Assembly: GCA_020846975.1 (NCBI GenBank)
Contig: JADLCX010000042.1
Coordinates: forward strand, 1-64,000
Source of the DNA: Phycisphaerales bacterium
GTDB taxonomy: Bacteria > Planctomycetota > Phycisphaerae > Phycisphaerales > UBA1924
DNA: 64,000 bases
Direction: 5' to 3'
Each line of letters begins with the position of its first letter. Positions within the stretch are counted from its first letter, which is position 1. Below, piece by piece: positions 53,680 through 62,150 of the stretch. Position numbers and translations under genes: made by a program. Under the pieces are notes generated by a model that worked only from the letters and a program-made list of their open reading frames with translations, searched no databases and had not been told where the DNA came from.

Positions 53680-54447
53680 GTGTCCAACGACCTGACGCGA
53701 ATCCTGGAAGACTGGCCCTTCGAGCAGGGCAAGATCAACGTCCGTCAGATCGACGGTGACGATGGCGAGCCGCGGATTCAACTGCGGCTGGACTTGGGAA
53801 TCCTGCAGATGCGGGTCAGCGGCCGCCCGGACGGCCTGCGGCCGCAGGGTTATGAGAGCCTCCTGGAGTTTCACGAAGCGCGTCTGGACGAGCACACATC
53901 CACCGAAGGATCGGGGGCGGGCTTCGTTCTTGACGAAGAAGCGTGCCGCGAACTTCGGGAAGAGGCCGTCCAGTATTATCACAGATACGTATGCCTCATG
54001 GTTCTTGAGGACTACGACGGGGTGGTCCGGGATACGACCCGGAATATTCGTGTGCTGGACCTGTGCGCCAAGTTCGCGGAGACCGAGGCCGACCGCAACG
54101 TCCTGGAGCAGTTTCGGCCGTACATCACGATGATGCGGGCTCGGGCGCTGGCGAGCCAGGCGCTGAAGGACAACGAACCCAAGGCGGCGATCCACGCGAT
54201 CGACCAGGGGCTGGATGCGCTCAAGCAGTACTTCAGCGACATGGACCAGCCGGACCTGTTCGACGAGTCGAACGAGGTGCAGGTGCTCAAGGGCATGCGC
54301 GAGGCGCTGACGCCCAAGTTGCCGGTGAGCCAGACGGCCGAACTGCGCACCCGGCTGCAGCACGCGATCTCGTCGGAGAACTACGAGTTGGCGGCGATCC
54401 TGCGCGACGAACTCAAGACGGCGGAGGCGGCGAAGAAGGCCGACTAG
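53680..54447 (+). CDS. UvrB/UvrC-motif protein
   Basis: 255 residues from the GTG at VSNDLTRILEDW, with GAGGGA upstream; the in-frame extension upstream looks non-coding. The N-terminal half (WPFEQGKINVRQIDGDDGEPRIQLRLDLGILQMRV) is a conserved planctomycete region. The middle is helical (EEAVQYYHRYVCLMVLEDYDGVVRDTTRNI). The C-terminal ~35 residues (ELRTRLQHAISSENYELAAILRDELK) match the UVR motif, a helical hairpin used for protein contact in UvrB/UvrC and in ClpC/McsA-type proteins. There is no nuclease or helicase domain, so a direct DNA-repair role is not implied. It is convergent with the antiporter gene. Confidence 0.85.
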   Translation: MSNDLTRILEDWPFEQGKINVRQIDGDDGEPRIQLRLDLGILQMRVSGRPDGLRPQGYESLLEFHEARLDEHTSTEGSGAGFVLDEEACRELREEAVQYYHRYVCLMVLEDYDGVVRDTTRNIRVLDLCAKFAETEADRNVLEQFRPYITMMRARALASQALKDNEPKAAIHAIDQGLDALKQYFSDMDQPDLFDESNEVQVLKGMREALTPKLPVSQTAELRTRLQHAISSENYELAAILRDELKTAEAAKKAD

Positions 54448-54468
54448 GCTGTCGTGGTCGGACCGGAA

Positions 54469-56286
54469 TCAGGCCTCGCCGACGAGCCGCTTGGCCAACC
54501 GCTCCATGACCTGCTTAGCCATGTCCTGCGCGGTCACGACCTCTTCGACCGTCACGTAGTCGGCGCCGAGTTCGGTGGCCGCGATGGCTCGGCTAAGGTA
54601 ACTCGTGCGTGCGGCGATGAAGATTCTCGGATTCATCTGCCGGATCAGGCGGCAGGCGCGGAGCACGGCCTCATCGTCGGGGATGGTGAGGACGATGGCC
54701 TCGGCGGCATGAATCCCCGCGGATTCGAGGACATCGCCGTTGGTGATGTCGCCGAACACGAAGCGGCGTCCGAGTTTCTGCTGCTTCACGACCGTTGCCG
54801 GGTTGAGTTCGATGACGACGTAGGGGATGCCCGCGGCCGCGAAGTGCTCGACCAGGTTTCGCCCGACCACGCCGAAGCCGGCGATGATGACCGGCCTGTG
54901 CGGGTAGGGCAGGGGGGGATCATCGGCCCCTGATTCGCTCGGGGCGTGCGTGTTGGAGGGGTCATGGGATGCGCGGGTGTGGTGGCCGCTGAGCGCTGGG
55001 TTGGTGATCCAGCGGGCCAGCGGAACTCGGGCGAGCGTCTCCTGCGCGCGGATGCCGAGCATGTACACCGGGGTGGTGAGGATGAGCGACAAGACAACGA
55101 CGGCGATGAGCACGGATGTGGCCTGATCCTCGAACATGCCGTACTCGTTGGCCGCGATTCCGAGGATGACGAGGCTGAACTCCCCGCCCTGCGAGAGCAG
55201 CGTGGCGGTCAGTCCGGAGATCGGCGCGGTGGCACCCCCGGCCCACGTGGCGAAGCCGATGACGGCGGTTTTGACCGCCAGCAGCGCGATGACGCCCAGG
55301 CCAACCACCCACCAGGCGTCGAGGGCCTCGGCGATGTTGACCTTGATTCCGACGGCGGTGAAGAACACCGCCATGAACAGGTCGCGCATGGGTGAGAGTT
55401 GGCCGGCGAGCTGGTGGCGGAAGGGGGTGGCCGAGAGCAGGAACCCGGCAAGAAACGCGCCCAGCGCGGCGCCGACGCCCAGGACCGAGGTGATGACCGC
55501 GGCCGCGAGCGCACCGGCCGCGGAAACGACCAGCAGGGCCTCGGTGTTGGAATCGCGGCTGGCCTCACGGAGCAGTCTGGGCATGACCCATCGCCCAAAG
55601 CCGATCAGCGCCCCGACGCCCAGGAGCGCCTTGCCCACCGTGGCGAGCTTCTGCAGCACGGTCGTGTCGGCGATGCGGTGAGCGATCGCGGCGGCGTCGG
55701 AGGCGGCCTCGATGTTCGCGCCGTTGCGGTGGGAATGCGCGAGAACGGGGATGAGCAGGAGGAACGCGATAGCCAGCAGGTCCTGGGTCAGGGCGATGCC
55801 CACGCACAGTCGGCCGTGGATGCGGTGGACCTCGCGCCGCTGCTGCAGGATGCCGAGCACGACCGCGGTGGAGGACATCGAAAGCCCCAGCCCGACGGCA
55901 AGAGCCTGCTCCCAACCGAGGCCGAAGGCCATCCCCAGCGGCCACAACGCCAGCGCGCTCCCGACCGTCGAGGCGACGCCCACGATCAGGATCGAGACCA
56001 TCCCCGACCGGATCGAGTCCGTGTCGAGGTGTAGGCCGATGGTGAACATCAGGAGCACGATCGCCAGGTCGGTGATCTGGCGCACGTTCTCGTCGGACTT
56101 GATGAACCCGAACACCGACCCGCCGAAGAGGGCCCCGACGATCAGGTAGCCCGGGATCGAGGGGAGCCTGATGCGGCGGGTGAAGATCGACACCGCGGCC
56201 GCGGCGAGCAGGATCACCAGCAGATCGCGGACGTAGTCCTCGGTCTCGCTGCCGACCGCGAGCAGGATTGGAAAGTGGTCAAGCAT
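54469..56286 (-). CDS. CPA2-family cation:proton antiporter with RCK domain
   Basis: 605 residues. The first ~425 form 11-13 transmembrane helices of the KefB/KefC type (for example RDLLVILLAAAAVSIFTRRI, GLGLSMSSTAVVLGIL, LLSQGGEFSLVILGIAA). The unwound-helix region GLSMSSTAVV is characteristic. A linker rich in His, Pro and Ser (about 425-450) leads to an RCK-N (TrkA-N) domain with IIAGFGVVGRNLVEHF and FGDITNGDVLESAGI, which binds NAD(H) or another nucleotide. It probably exchanges K+ or Na+ for H+ across the inner membrane. A KefF partner is not adjacent. It is in the same direction as mnmG, 51 bases downstream of it. Confidence 0.92.
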   Translation of the reverse strand: MLDHFPILLAVGSETEDYVRDLLVILLAAAAVSIFTRRIRLPSIPGYLIVGALFGGSVFGFIKSDENVRQITDLAIVLLMFTIGLHLDTDSIRSGMVSILIVGVASTVGSALALWPLGMAFGLGWEQALAVGLGLSMSSTAVVLGILQQRREVHRIHGRLCVGIALTQDLLAIAFLLLIPVLAHSHRNGANIEAASDAAAIAHRIADTTVLQKLATVGKALLGVGALIGFGRWVMPRLLREASRDSNTEALLVVSAAGALAAAVITSVLGVGAALGAFLAGFLLSATPFRHQLAGQLSPMRDLFMAVFFTAVGIKVNIAEALDAWWVVGLGVIALLAVKTAVIGFATWAGGATAPISGLTATLLSQGGEFSLVILGIAANEYGMFEDQATSVLIAVVVLSLILTTPVYMLGIRAQETLARVPLARWITNPALSGHHTRASHDPSNTHAPSESGADDPPLPYPHRPVIIAGFGVVGRNLVEHFAAAGIPYVVIELNPATVVKQQKLGRRFVFGDITNGDVLESAGIHAAEAIVLTIPDDEAVLRACRLIRQMNPRIFIAARTSYLSRAIAATELGADYVTVEEVVTAQDMAKQVMERLAKRLVGEA

Positions 56287-56337
56287 CGGCGGTGTGAGGG
56301 GAGGGCCGATGGTAGCGGCAAAGGTCTCGCGGTGCGT

Positions 56338-58368
56338 CTATTCAGAATGGACCGCCGGCGGATTGGTGCCGCGGGCACGCTCGTTCTCTCGGCGCACGAG
56401 CACCGCCAGCAGGGTGATGTCCGCCGGCGTAATCCCCTCAAGGCGCGAGGCCTGGCCGAGGGTCTCGGGTCGGAACCTCTGAAGCGCGTGCCGGGCCTCG
56501 GTGCGCAGGTTGCCGAGCAGCGTGTAGTCGAGGGTCGCGGGGATGCGTCGGCGTTCCAGTTCCGCGTGGCGTCGCACTTCCGCGTGCTGTCGCTCGATGT
56601 AGGCCGCGTAGAAGCGGTCGGTGTGGGCGGTAAAGACCGCGGAGGGCGAGAAACGACGGCCGGGCGCGGCGCGGTCCAGCGCGGCCTCCAGATCGCTCGC
56701 CCCGAAATCGGGCCTGCGGATGAGGTCCGCGAGCGGAACTCGGTCTATGCGCGTTGAATCGATCAGTCGGTTGACCTCACCCAGTTCGCGCTCACGGTCC
56801 GAAAAGCGGGCCAGCCGCAGCGCCCCGAGTCCGTCGCCGGCCAGCAGGCCGAGTTCCCGCGCCAGCGGGGTGAGCCGGTCCGAAGCGTTGTCCGACCGGA
56901 GCATCAGCCGGTGCTCGGCGCGGCTGGTGAACATGCGGTAGGGCTCGGTCGGCGTCTTGGTGACGAGGTCATCCAACATCACGCCGATGTAGGCCTGATC
57001 GCGCCCGAGCGTGACGGGTTGCTGACCGAGCGCGAGCCGCGCGGCGTTGACTCCCGCGACCAGACCCTGGCCCGCGGCCTCTTCGTAGCCGCTCGTGCCG
57101 TTGATCTGGCCCGCCAGAAAGAGGCCCTCGATCCGCTTGGTCATTCCGGTCGCAGCGATCTGGTGCGGCTTGACCATGTCGTACTCGACCGCGTACCCGT
57201 AACGCAGGATGGCCGCGTTCTCACAACCCGGCATGGAGCGGACGATCAGGTCCTGCACATCCGCCGGGAGGCTGGTGGAGATGCCGTTGCAGTAGACCCA
57301 GTCATCATCGCCAGGACGCAGCGATTCGGGCTCGAGAAAGACCTGGTGCGACTCTCGCTCGCCGAATCGCACGACCTTGTCCTCGATGCTCGGGCAGTAG
57401 CGAGGGCCGACCGATTCGATCTGCCCGGAGTACATCGGCGCGCGATGGATGTTGGCGCGGATGGCGTCGTGGACCGCGGCGTTGGTGGCCGTCATGCGGC
57501 ACTCGACCTGCGGGAGGACAGGGAAGCAGGACAGCGAAGGGGGCGGACTCGGAGTTCGGAGCCCGGAACTCGGAGCGACGCGACTGGTGAGGTCGCTGAA
57601 CGGGGTGGGAAGGGGATCGCCGAACTGCGGCGCAAGGTCCTCCCACCGGATGGTCCGCTTGCTCAATCGAGGCGGTGTGCCGGTCTTCAATCGGCCGAGC
57701 TCGAACCCCAGCGAGCGGAGCGCCCCCGAGATGCCCACGGCCGCGCCCTCGCCGAAGCGGCCCCCTTCGGTCTTCGATTCGCCCGTGTGCATCAGGCCGC
57801 GCATGAAGGTGCCGGTGGTGAGCACGACGGCGGGTGCAAACAGCGAACATGAAGTCCAAGAGCCGCCGTCGGTCTGGCTGTTGGCTGTTGGCTGTTCGCT
57901 GTTCGTTGTTGTCTTGACGACAACCCCTGTCACCCTTCCGGCCTTGACCACGATCTCCTCAACGCTCCCCGCGACCACCTCGATCTCCGGGCGCGAGCGG
58001 ACAAGCCGCTGAACCTCCTCGGCGTAGGCGTGCTTGTCGCACTGTGCCCGCGGCCCGTGGACCGCCGCGCCCTTGCTGGTGTTGAGCACCTTGAACTGGA
58101 TGCCCGTGGCATCGGTCGCCAGCCCCATCAGCCCGCCCATCGCGTCGATCTCGCGGACGATCTGGCCCTTGGCCAGCCCGCCGATCGCGGGGTTGCACGA
58201 CATAACGCCGATCTTGGACGGGTCGAGCGTGACGAGGGCGACCGTGGCACGGGCCTCCGGCCCGTGTGCCTTTTCATCCACCGGCAGCAGGTTGGCCGCC
58301 GCCCACGCGGCCTCAACGCCCGCGTGGCCGCCGCCGATGACGATGACGTGATAGGAACGCGCAGTCAC
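56338..58368 (-). CDS. mnmG: tRNA uridine 5-carboxymethylaminomethyl modification enzyme MnmG
   Basis: 676 residues from the GTG at VTARSYHVIVIGGG; the upstream extension is arginine-rich. The FAD motif GGGHAG is at residues 12-17. The two signature segments are GGLAKGQIVREIDAMGG-like (about 60-77) and GPRYCPSIEDKVVRF, plus TSGYEEAAGQGLVAG. MnmG acts with MnmE on wobble uridine of tRNAs. E. coli MnmG is 629 residues; the surplus here comes from two in-frame low-complexity inserts (57850-57915 and 57510-57600) not expected in the family. One insert is a heptamer tandem repeat. Only a degenerate MnmE-like protein is encoded in this window, so the true MnmE must be elsewhere if the pathway is intact. 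Confidence 0.94.
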   Translation of the reverse strand: MTARSYHVIVIGGGHAGVEAAWAAANLLPVDEKAHGPEARATVALVTLDPSKIGVMSCNPAIGGLAKGQIVREIDAMGGLMGLATDATGIQFKVLNTSKGAAVHGPRAQCDKHAYAEEVQRLVRSRPEIEVVAGSVEEIVVKAGRVTGVVVKTTTNSEQPTANSQTDGGSWTSCSLFAPAVVLTTGTFMRGLMHTGESKTEGGRFGEGAAVGISGALRSLGFELGRLKTGTPPRLSKRTIRWEDLAPQFGDPLPTPFSDLTSRVAPSSGLRTPSPPPSLSCFPVLPQVECRMTATNAAVHDAIRANIHRAPMYSGQIESVGPRYCPSIEDKVVRFGERESHQVFLEPESLRPGDDDWVYCNGISTSLPADVQDLIVRSMPGCENAAILRYGYAVEYDMVKPHQIAATGMTKRIEGLFLAGQINGTSGYEEAAGQGLVAGVNAARLALGQQPVTLGRDQAYIGVMLDDLVTKTPTEPYRMFTSRAEHRLMLRSDNASDRLTPLARELGLLAGDGLGALRLARFSDRERELGEVNRLIDSTRIDRVPLADLIRRPDFGASDLEAALDRAAPGRRFSPSAVFTAHTDRFYAAYIERQHAEVRRHAELERRRIPATLDYTLLGNLRTEARHALQRFRPETLGQASRLEGITPADITLLAVLVRRENERARGTNPPAVHSE
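57547..57575. repeat. Short repeat insert in mnmG (ACTCGGAG units)
   Basis: ACTCGGAG occurs at 57547-57554 and 57568-57575, and GAGTTC/GAACTC (57552-57557, 57566-57571) form a small hairpin. The coding product is a Ser/Pro-rich stretch (APSSGLRTPSPPP) inserted before the conserved Q-V-E/P-C segment of MnmG. Confidence 0.55.
57875..57909. repeat. Heptamer tandem repeat inside mnmG
   Basis: There are five consecutive 7-base units: TGGCTGT three times, then TCGCTGT and TCGTTGT. On the coding strand they encode NSEQPTANSQ within a low-complexity insert. Because 7 is not a multiple of 3, gain or loss of one unit would shift the mnmG frame. Confidence 0.75.
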
Positions 58369-58442
58369 GATGTATGGTAAGCGCCGGAGGTCGCGTACGA
58401 ACGGTGCCGGTATGCTGGACAGCACGTCACGGAGGTGCACGC

Positions 58443-58838
58443 ATGGGCCAAAGAACCAGTGTCTCGACCGGAAGTCCTTACGAGTCAATCGTGGGAATCG
58501 CGCGGGCTGTGCGGATCGGCGATGTCGTTGCCGTTGCCGGGACAGCGCCGCTCGGTCCCGACGGAAAGACCGTCGGGGTCGGCGACCCGAGGGTGCAGGC
58601 ACGACGGTGCTTCGAGATCTCCCTCGCGGCACTGGGGCAGCTCGGGGGCAGACCGCGGGACGTCATCCGCACGCGGATCATCCTGACGCGGATCGACGAC
58701 TGGAAGCCCGTCGCCGAGGTGCACGGCGAGTTCTTTGGCGACATCCGCCCCGTCAACACCATCATGCAGGTGAGCCGATTCATCGACCCGGAATGGCTCG
58801 TCGAAACCGAGGTCGATGCCGTGGTGACCCGGGAGTGA
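58443..58838 (+). CDS. RidA/YjgF-family protein
   Basis: 131 residues from the ATG at MGQRTSVSTG, with GGAGG eight bases upstream. RidA proteins hydrolyse reactive enamine/imine intermediates from PLP enzymes. The conserved arginine is in the segment VIRTRIILTRID, and the C-terminal EWLVETEVDAVV carries the conserved glutamate. The opening TGSPYESIVGIARAVRIGDVVAVAGTAP replaces the usual T-x-x-A-P-A-x-G-P-Y-S-Q-A, so it belongs to a RidA subfamily (Rid1-7 type) whose substrate is uncertain. It is divergent from mnmG. Confidence 0.88.
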   Translation: MGQRTSVSTGSPYESIVGIARAVRIGDVVAVAGTAPLGPDGKTVGVGDPRVQARRCFEISLAALGQLGGRPRDVIRTRIILTRIDDWKPVAEVHGEFFGDIRPVNTIMQVSRFIDPEWLVETEVDAVVTRE

Positions 58839-58885
58839 GCCGGGGGAGCACGGGTGCCGCCTGCTCGCGGTGAGCGGCGCGTCAT

Positions 58886-58910
58886 CACTGAGGGGCTGTG
58901 CCCCTCAGTG
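58886..58910. terminator. Hairpin between convergent ridA and glycosyl-1-phosphate transferase genes
   Basis: Perfect 10-bp arms CACTGAGGGG and CCCCTCAGTG flank a 5-base loop. It includes the stop codon of the leftward gene (58905-58907). T runs are weak on both sides, so bidirectional termination is possible but not certain. Confidence 0.45.
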
Positions 58911-60395
58911 TGCGTTCTTGTGCACAAACCCCCGGAATACCGTCAGAATCAGGATCTTCACGTCAAACCCCAGCGACCAGTTCTTGACGTAGAACAAGTC
59001 GTACTGGAGCCGTTTCCGCAGGGAACTCTGGCCGCGGAGACCGTTGACCTGGGCCCAGCCGGTCATCCCGGCCTTGACGTGCTGGCGGAGCATGTAGCCT
59101 CGCCAGTCGTCGCGGAAACGCTCGATGAGTTCGGGGCGCTCGGGTCGCGGGCCGACCAGCGACATCTCGCCCATGAGCACGTTGAGCAACTGCGGCAACT
59201 CATCGAGGCTGGTACGCCGCAGCCAGCGGCCGATGGGCGTGATGCGGGGGTCGTTTCGCTCGGTCCACGTCGCCGCGCGGCTCATGCCCGCGGTCGGCGC
59301 GGCCTCGTCCTCGGCGTGGTACATCGTTCTGAACTTGTAGATATCGAACACCTGGCCCCCGAGCGAGACGCGACGCTGGCGGAACACCACCGGCCCCGGC
59401 CCGCTGAGGCGGACCAGTAGCGCGACAACCGCCATCGGCAGCGCGAAGATCAGCATCGCCGCCAGCGAGCCGCAGATGTCCAGCGCGCGCTTGCTGACCC
59501 CGCCCAGGCCGCTGGTCGGGCACTCGCGGTAACTCAGGATCGGCATGCCGTCCAGTTCGCTCACCGTCATGCTCTGCGGCACGTAACGCGGATTGATGTC
59601 GGGGATGACGCGGACATCAAGCGGGAAACGCTCGAGCCGGCCCAGGACCTCGTACATCATCGCCGACCGCGAGCCGGGCAGGGCGATGTACACCGCGTCG
59701 GGCTTGTGCTCGTCGAGGATTGTCTCAAGGTCGGCGAGCCCGCCCTTGACCTCACAGCCGCCGCAGGTCTCGCGCCGGGTCTTGTCCTGGTGCGAGATGA
59801 AATACGAGACCTTGAGCCCTGTCCACGTGTTGCGTTCGAGCGTGCGGGCGACGATCTGTCCGAGCCGGCCGCACCCGATGATGCAGACGTGACGCAGGTT
59901 CCAGCCGCGGCGGCGGAGTTGCCGAAGCCCCCAGCGGAAGCACAGGCGTTCCAGGCCGAGCATGATCGGGAGGATGACCATGAGCGCGCCCAGTTGGACG
60001 CGCCCGGCATCCAGCGTCACGCCCGCGAGCGTGATCGGCTTCCACGAGTGCGCATCGCGGGCCGAGAACAGTAGGTTCGACTCGAACGCCACCGCGAGGC
60101 TCACGACCACCAGCACGCCGGCCACGCAGCACTTGGCGATCTCGAGCAGTTCGCTGAACACCGAACGATCTCGTCGCGGCCGGTAGAGCCCGAACCAGCG
60201 CAGGGCGAGCAACATGACCGGCACCATGTAGAGCGCCAGGGCTTCCTTCGGGTACTGCTCCCAGGATTGCGGCCACCAGTCATGCGGCATGACCGCGTAT
60301 CGGAACCGCCACGCCGCGAAGCACGCGCCCACGACGACCACCGCATCGACCGCCGCGAGTAGTCCGACGAAAAGCTGGTGCTGCTGTTTGAGCAA
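58905..60395 (-). CDS. Polyprenyl-phosphate sugar-1-phosphate transferase (WbaP/WcaJ type)
   Basis: 496 residues. The N-terminal part has four or five transmembrane helices (LFVGLLAAVDAVVVVGACFA, YMVPVMLLALRWFGLY, VAGVLVVVSLAVAF, LGALMVILPIMLGLE). A nucleotide-binding-like middle domain follows (CIIGCGRLGQIVARTL). The C-terminal catalytic bacterial sugar transferase domain has KRALDICGSLAAML, KFRTM, RTSLDELPQLLNVLMGEMSLVGPRPE and the D-E pair expected for activity. It transfers a sugar-1-phosphate to undecaprenyl phosphate, starting an exopolysaccharide or glycan. No other polysaccharide genes are adjacent. A promoter candidate lies at 60434-60463. Confidence 0.93.
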   Translation of the reverse strand: MLKQQHQLFVGLLAAVDAVVVVGACFAAWRFRYAVMPHDWWPQSWEQYPKEALALYMVPVMLLALRWFGLYRPRRDRSVFSELLEIAKCCVAGVLVVVSLAVAFESNLLFSARDAHSWKPITLAGVTLDAGRVQLGALMVILPIMLGLERLCFRWGLRQLRRRGWNLRHVCIIGCGRLGQIVARTLERNTWTGLKVSYFISHQDKTRRETCGGCEVKGGLADLETILDEHKPDAVYIALPGSRSAMMYEVLGRLERFPLDVRVIPDINPRYVPQSMTVSELDGMPILSYRECPTSGLGGVSKRALDICGSLAAMLIFALPMAVVALLVRLSGPGPVVFRQRRVSLGGQVFDIYKFRTMYHAEDEAAPTAGMSRAATWTERNDPRITPIGRWLRRTSLDELPQLLNVLMGEMSLVGPRPERPELIERFRDDWRGYMLRQHVKAGMTGWAQVNGLRGQSSLRKRLQYDLFYVKNWSLGFDVKILILTVFRGFVHKNAH

Positions 60396-60433
60396 GGTGG
60401 TGCTCGGTCAGGCCCGCTGGCAACTGGTGGTTC

Positions 60434-60463
60434 AACTTTGACCGGTTGCGTGGGCTTTGTCAA
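60434..60463 (-). promoter_or_regulatory. Putative promoter of the sugar-phosphate transferase gene
   Basis: On the minus strand a consensus -35 TTGACA, an 18-base spacer and AAAGTT lie about 40 bases upstream of the ATG. Confidence 0.45.
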
Positions 60464-60494
60464 ATCGGGGCAGGTGCGGATGCACGCTGCTCAC

Positions 60495-60510
60495 GGCGGG
60501 ACCACCCGCC
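60495..60510 (-). terminator. Short hairpin directly after the J-domain gene
   Basis: Read on the minus strand, GGCGGG and CCCGCC flank TGGT, immediately after the stop codon. No T run follows, so termination is only possible. Confidence 0.3.
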
Positions 60511-60903
60511 TCAGGTGGGTTTCTTTGTTCGTGGCTTGGCGGGTGCGTGCGGCATGAAAAAGGTCTCGTACAACTCGTCAAACTCACGGAGACGATCGGG
60601 CGTACCGGTTGAATCGGTTGCGATGTTGGTCCATGTGTAGTGGGCCTGGTGTTCGCGGCGGGGGCCCTTTGTCCGGCGCGAGGTTCGAGGTTCGTTCAGC
60701 GATGTGTCGTAGTCGCGGCGCTTGGTTCGATCGGAAAGAGTCTCGTAGGCCCGCGCCAGCGCGGCAAACTGCGCCTGCGCCCCCGGGGCCGGGCTGACAT
60801 CCGGGTGAAGTGACTTGGCCTTGGAGCGGTACGCGCGCCGGATCTCCTCGGCGGTTGCCGAGGACTTCACGCCGAGGATGTCGTAGTAGGTCGGCGCGGC
60901 CAT
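60511..60903 (-). CDS. J-domain protein
   Basis: 130 residues. The N-terminal ~65 residues are a J domain (YYDILGVKSSATAEEIRRAYRSKAKSLHPDVSP) with the HPD motif that stimulates DnaK ATPase, followed by FAALARAYETLSDRTKRRDYD. There is no Gly/Phe region, zinc finger or substrate-binding domain, so it is not DnaJ itself but a small type III co-chaperone. The C-terminal half is basic and low in complexity and ends in PRTKKPT. It is preceded by the CpcT/CpeT-FKBP gene, whose stop lies 36 bases upstream in the same direction. Confidence 0.9.
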   Translation of the reverse strand: MAAPTYYDILGVKSSATAEEIRRAYRSKAKSLHPDVSPAPGAQAQFAALARAYETLSDRTKRRDYDTSLNEPRTSRRTKGPRREHQAHYTWTNIATDSTGTPDRLREFDELYETFFMPHAPAKPRTKKPT

Positions 60904-60939
60904 GATCGCGGGTGGTGGGGCGCTTCCGGTGATTCGATG

Positions 60940-62124
60940 CTACTTCGGCGCCGAAGTTGGCGCCGGGCGCGCCGGCGGCTGGAACGAGTGGGGATTGACC
61001 ATCGGCGCCGGGTTCGCGCCGGGCCGGTTCAACTCGGGCGGCACCGTGTTGTCGATGTGCAGGCACTCGATGTCGAAGATCAACGTCGAGTTCGGCGGGA
61101 TGGCGCGGCTGCCGCGTTCGCCATAGGCGAGCGCCGACGGCACCACGAGGCGGCGCCGCTCGCCCTTGGCGATACCCGCCAATCCCTCGTTCCACCCGCG
61201 GATGAGCGATCCCGGGATCCGCGTGCCGAAGGGCTTGCGGTTGGGCCGACGTGACGTGTCGAACCGCGTGCCGTCGGTCATCCATCCGGTATATTGCACG
61301 GTCGCCGTGCCGTTCTCGACCAGCCTGGGGCTGTCGGCGGGCGGAGCGACGAGCGTGATGATGATCAGCCCTTCGCTCGTGCGTGAAACCGTAGCCGCCG
61401 GCGCGGTCAGCCGCTGGAACACGGCCGCCGCGTCACCGCCCCAGACGATCGAGCCGTCGGCGGCGAAGCCGCTGTCCGAGAGCGTCAGTTCGCCGGGAGC
61501 GATGGTGATGCGCGAGGTCATCTCGACCGCGCCGTTCCGCGTGGAGGCGAAGGGGTGGGCCGTGCGCCCCGAGTACGCACCCGGCGAACCCTCGGGCGTG
61601 AGCACCAGGTCGGCGTTGGGCGAGAGCCACGCGAGCGTGAGCTTGGGGAGCGCGTCGGGCGCGGCCCACAGGCCGGCCATCGAGTCGGCCTTGCTGGTCA
61701 CGCCGCCCTCGCCGATCAACGGAGCCGCGCCGGAGATGTCGAACACCCGCAGACGCGGCTCGCCCTTGAACCGGTACAGGTGGAACACACCCTGGCGGAA
61801 GGGCGTCGCGGGCGAATCGGCCCTGGCGATCTCGAAATAGAGTGCGTTGTCGAGCTCCTCGACGGAGATCGGCACGATGTGCAGACGGAGGTCGGCCCCC
61901 CCCTGCGCTCCGCCGAACGAGCCGGTGAGGTTCGCGCTGATGCGTGCGAACTCCGGGTCCGGCGGCGCGGCCGGCCTCAACTCGGCGGTCACGGGCGCAT
62001 CGGTCTTGCGCGCCGTCGCGGCTTCGAGCGGCGAGGCTTTGGGGTCGGACGGGCCCTGCGCGTGGGCCGCGGCGGCGCACACCCCGAGCCAGACGACGGC
62101 CCCAACGAGCGATGATCGAACCAT
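60940..62124 (-). CDS. Exported CpcT/CpeT-like + FKBP peptidyl-prolyl isomerase fusion
   Basis: 394 residues from the ATG at MVRSSLVGAVV, with GGAGGG upstream. The signal peptide is cleaved near AAAHAQ. Residues ~60-245 resemble the CpcT/CpeT (chromophore lyase-type) fold: ALYFEIARAD, FRQGVFHLYRF, AYSGRTAHPFAS and DSGFAADGSIVWGG. Residues ~265-365 are an FKBP domain (VQYTGWMTDGTRFDTS, IPGSLIRGWNEGLAGIAKGERR, LAYGERGS, LIFDIECLHI), which catalyses proline isomerisation in secreted proteins. The tail is proline-rich. Phycobiliproteins are not expected in planctomycetes, so the CpeT-like domain probably has another role. It lies 26 bases downstream of mdh. Confidence 0.82.
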   Translation of the reverse strand: MVRSSLVGAVVWLGVCAAAAHAQGPSDPKASPLEAATARKTDAPVTAELRPAAPPDPEFARISANLTGSFGGAQGGADLRLHIVPISVEELDNALYFEIARADSPATPFRQGVFHLYRFKGEPRLRVFDISGAAPLIGEGGVTSKADSMAGLWAAPDALPKLTLAWLSPNADLVLTPEGSPGAYSGRTAHPFASTRNGAVEMTSRITIAPGELTLSDSGFAADGSIVWGGDAAAVFQRLTAPAATVSRTSEGLIIITLVAPPADSPRLVENGTATVQYTGWMTDGTRFDTSRRPNRKPFGTRIPGSLIRGWNEGLAGIAKGERRRLVVPSALAYGERGSRAIPPNSTLIFDIECLHIDNTVPPELNRPGANPAPMVNPHSFQPPARPAPTSAPK

Positions 62125-62150
62125 CGATTGACCCTCCGCGGTTTGCCGGT

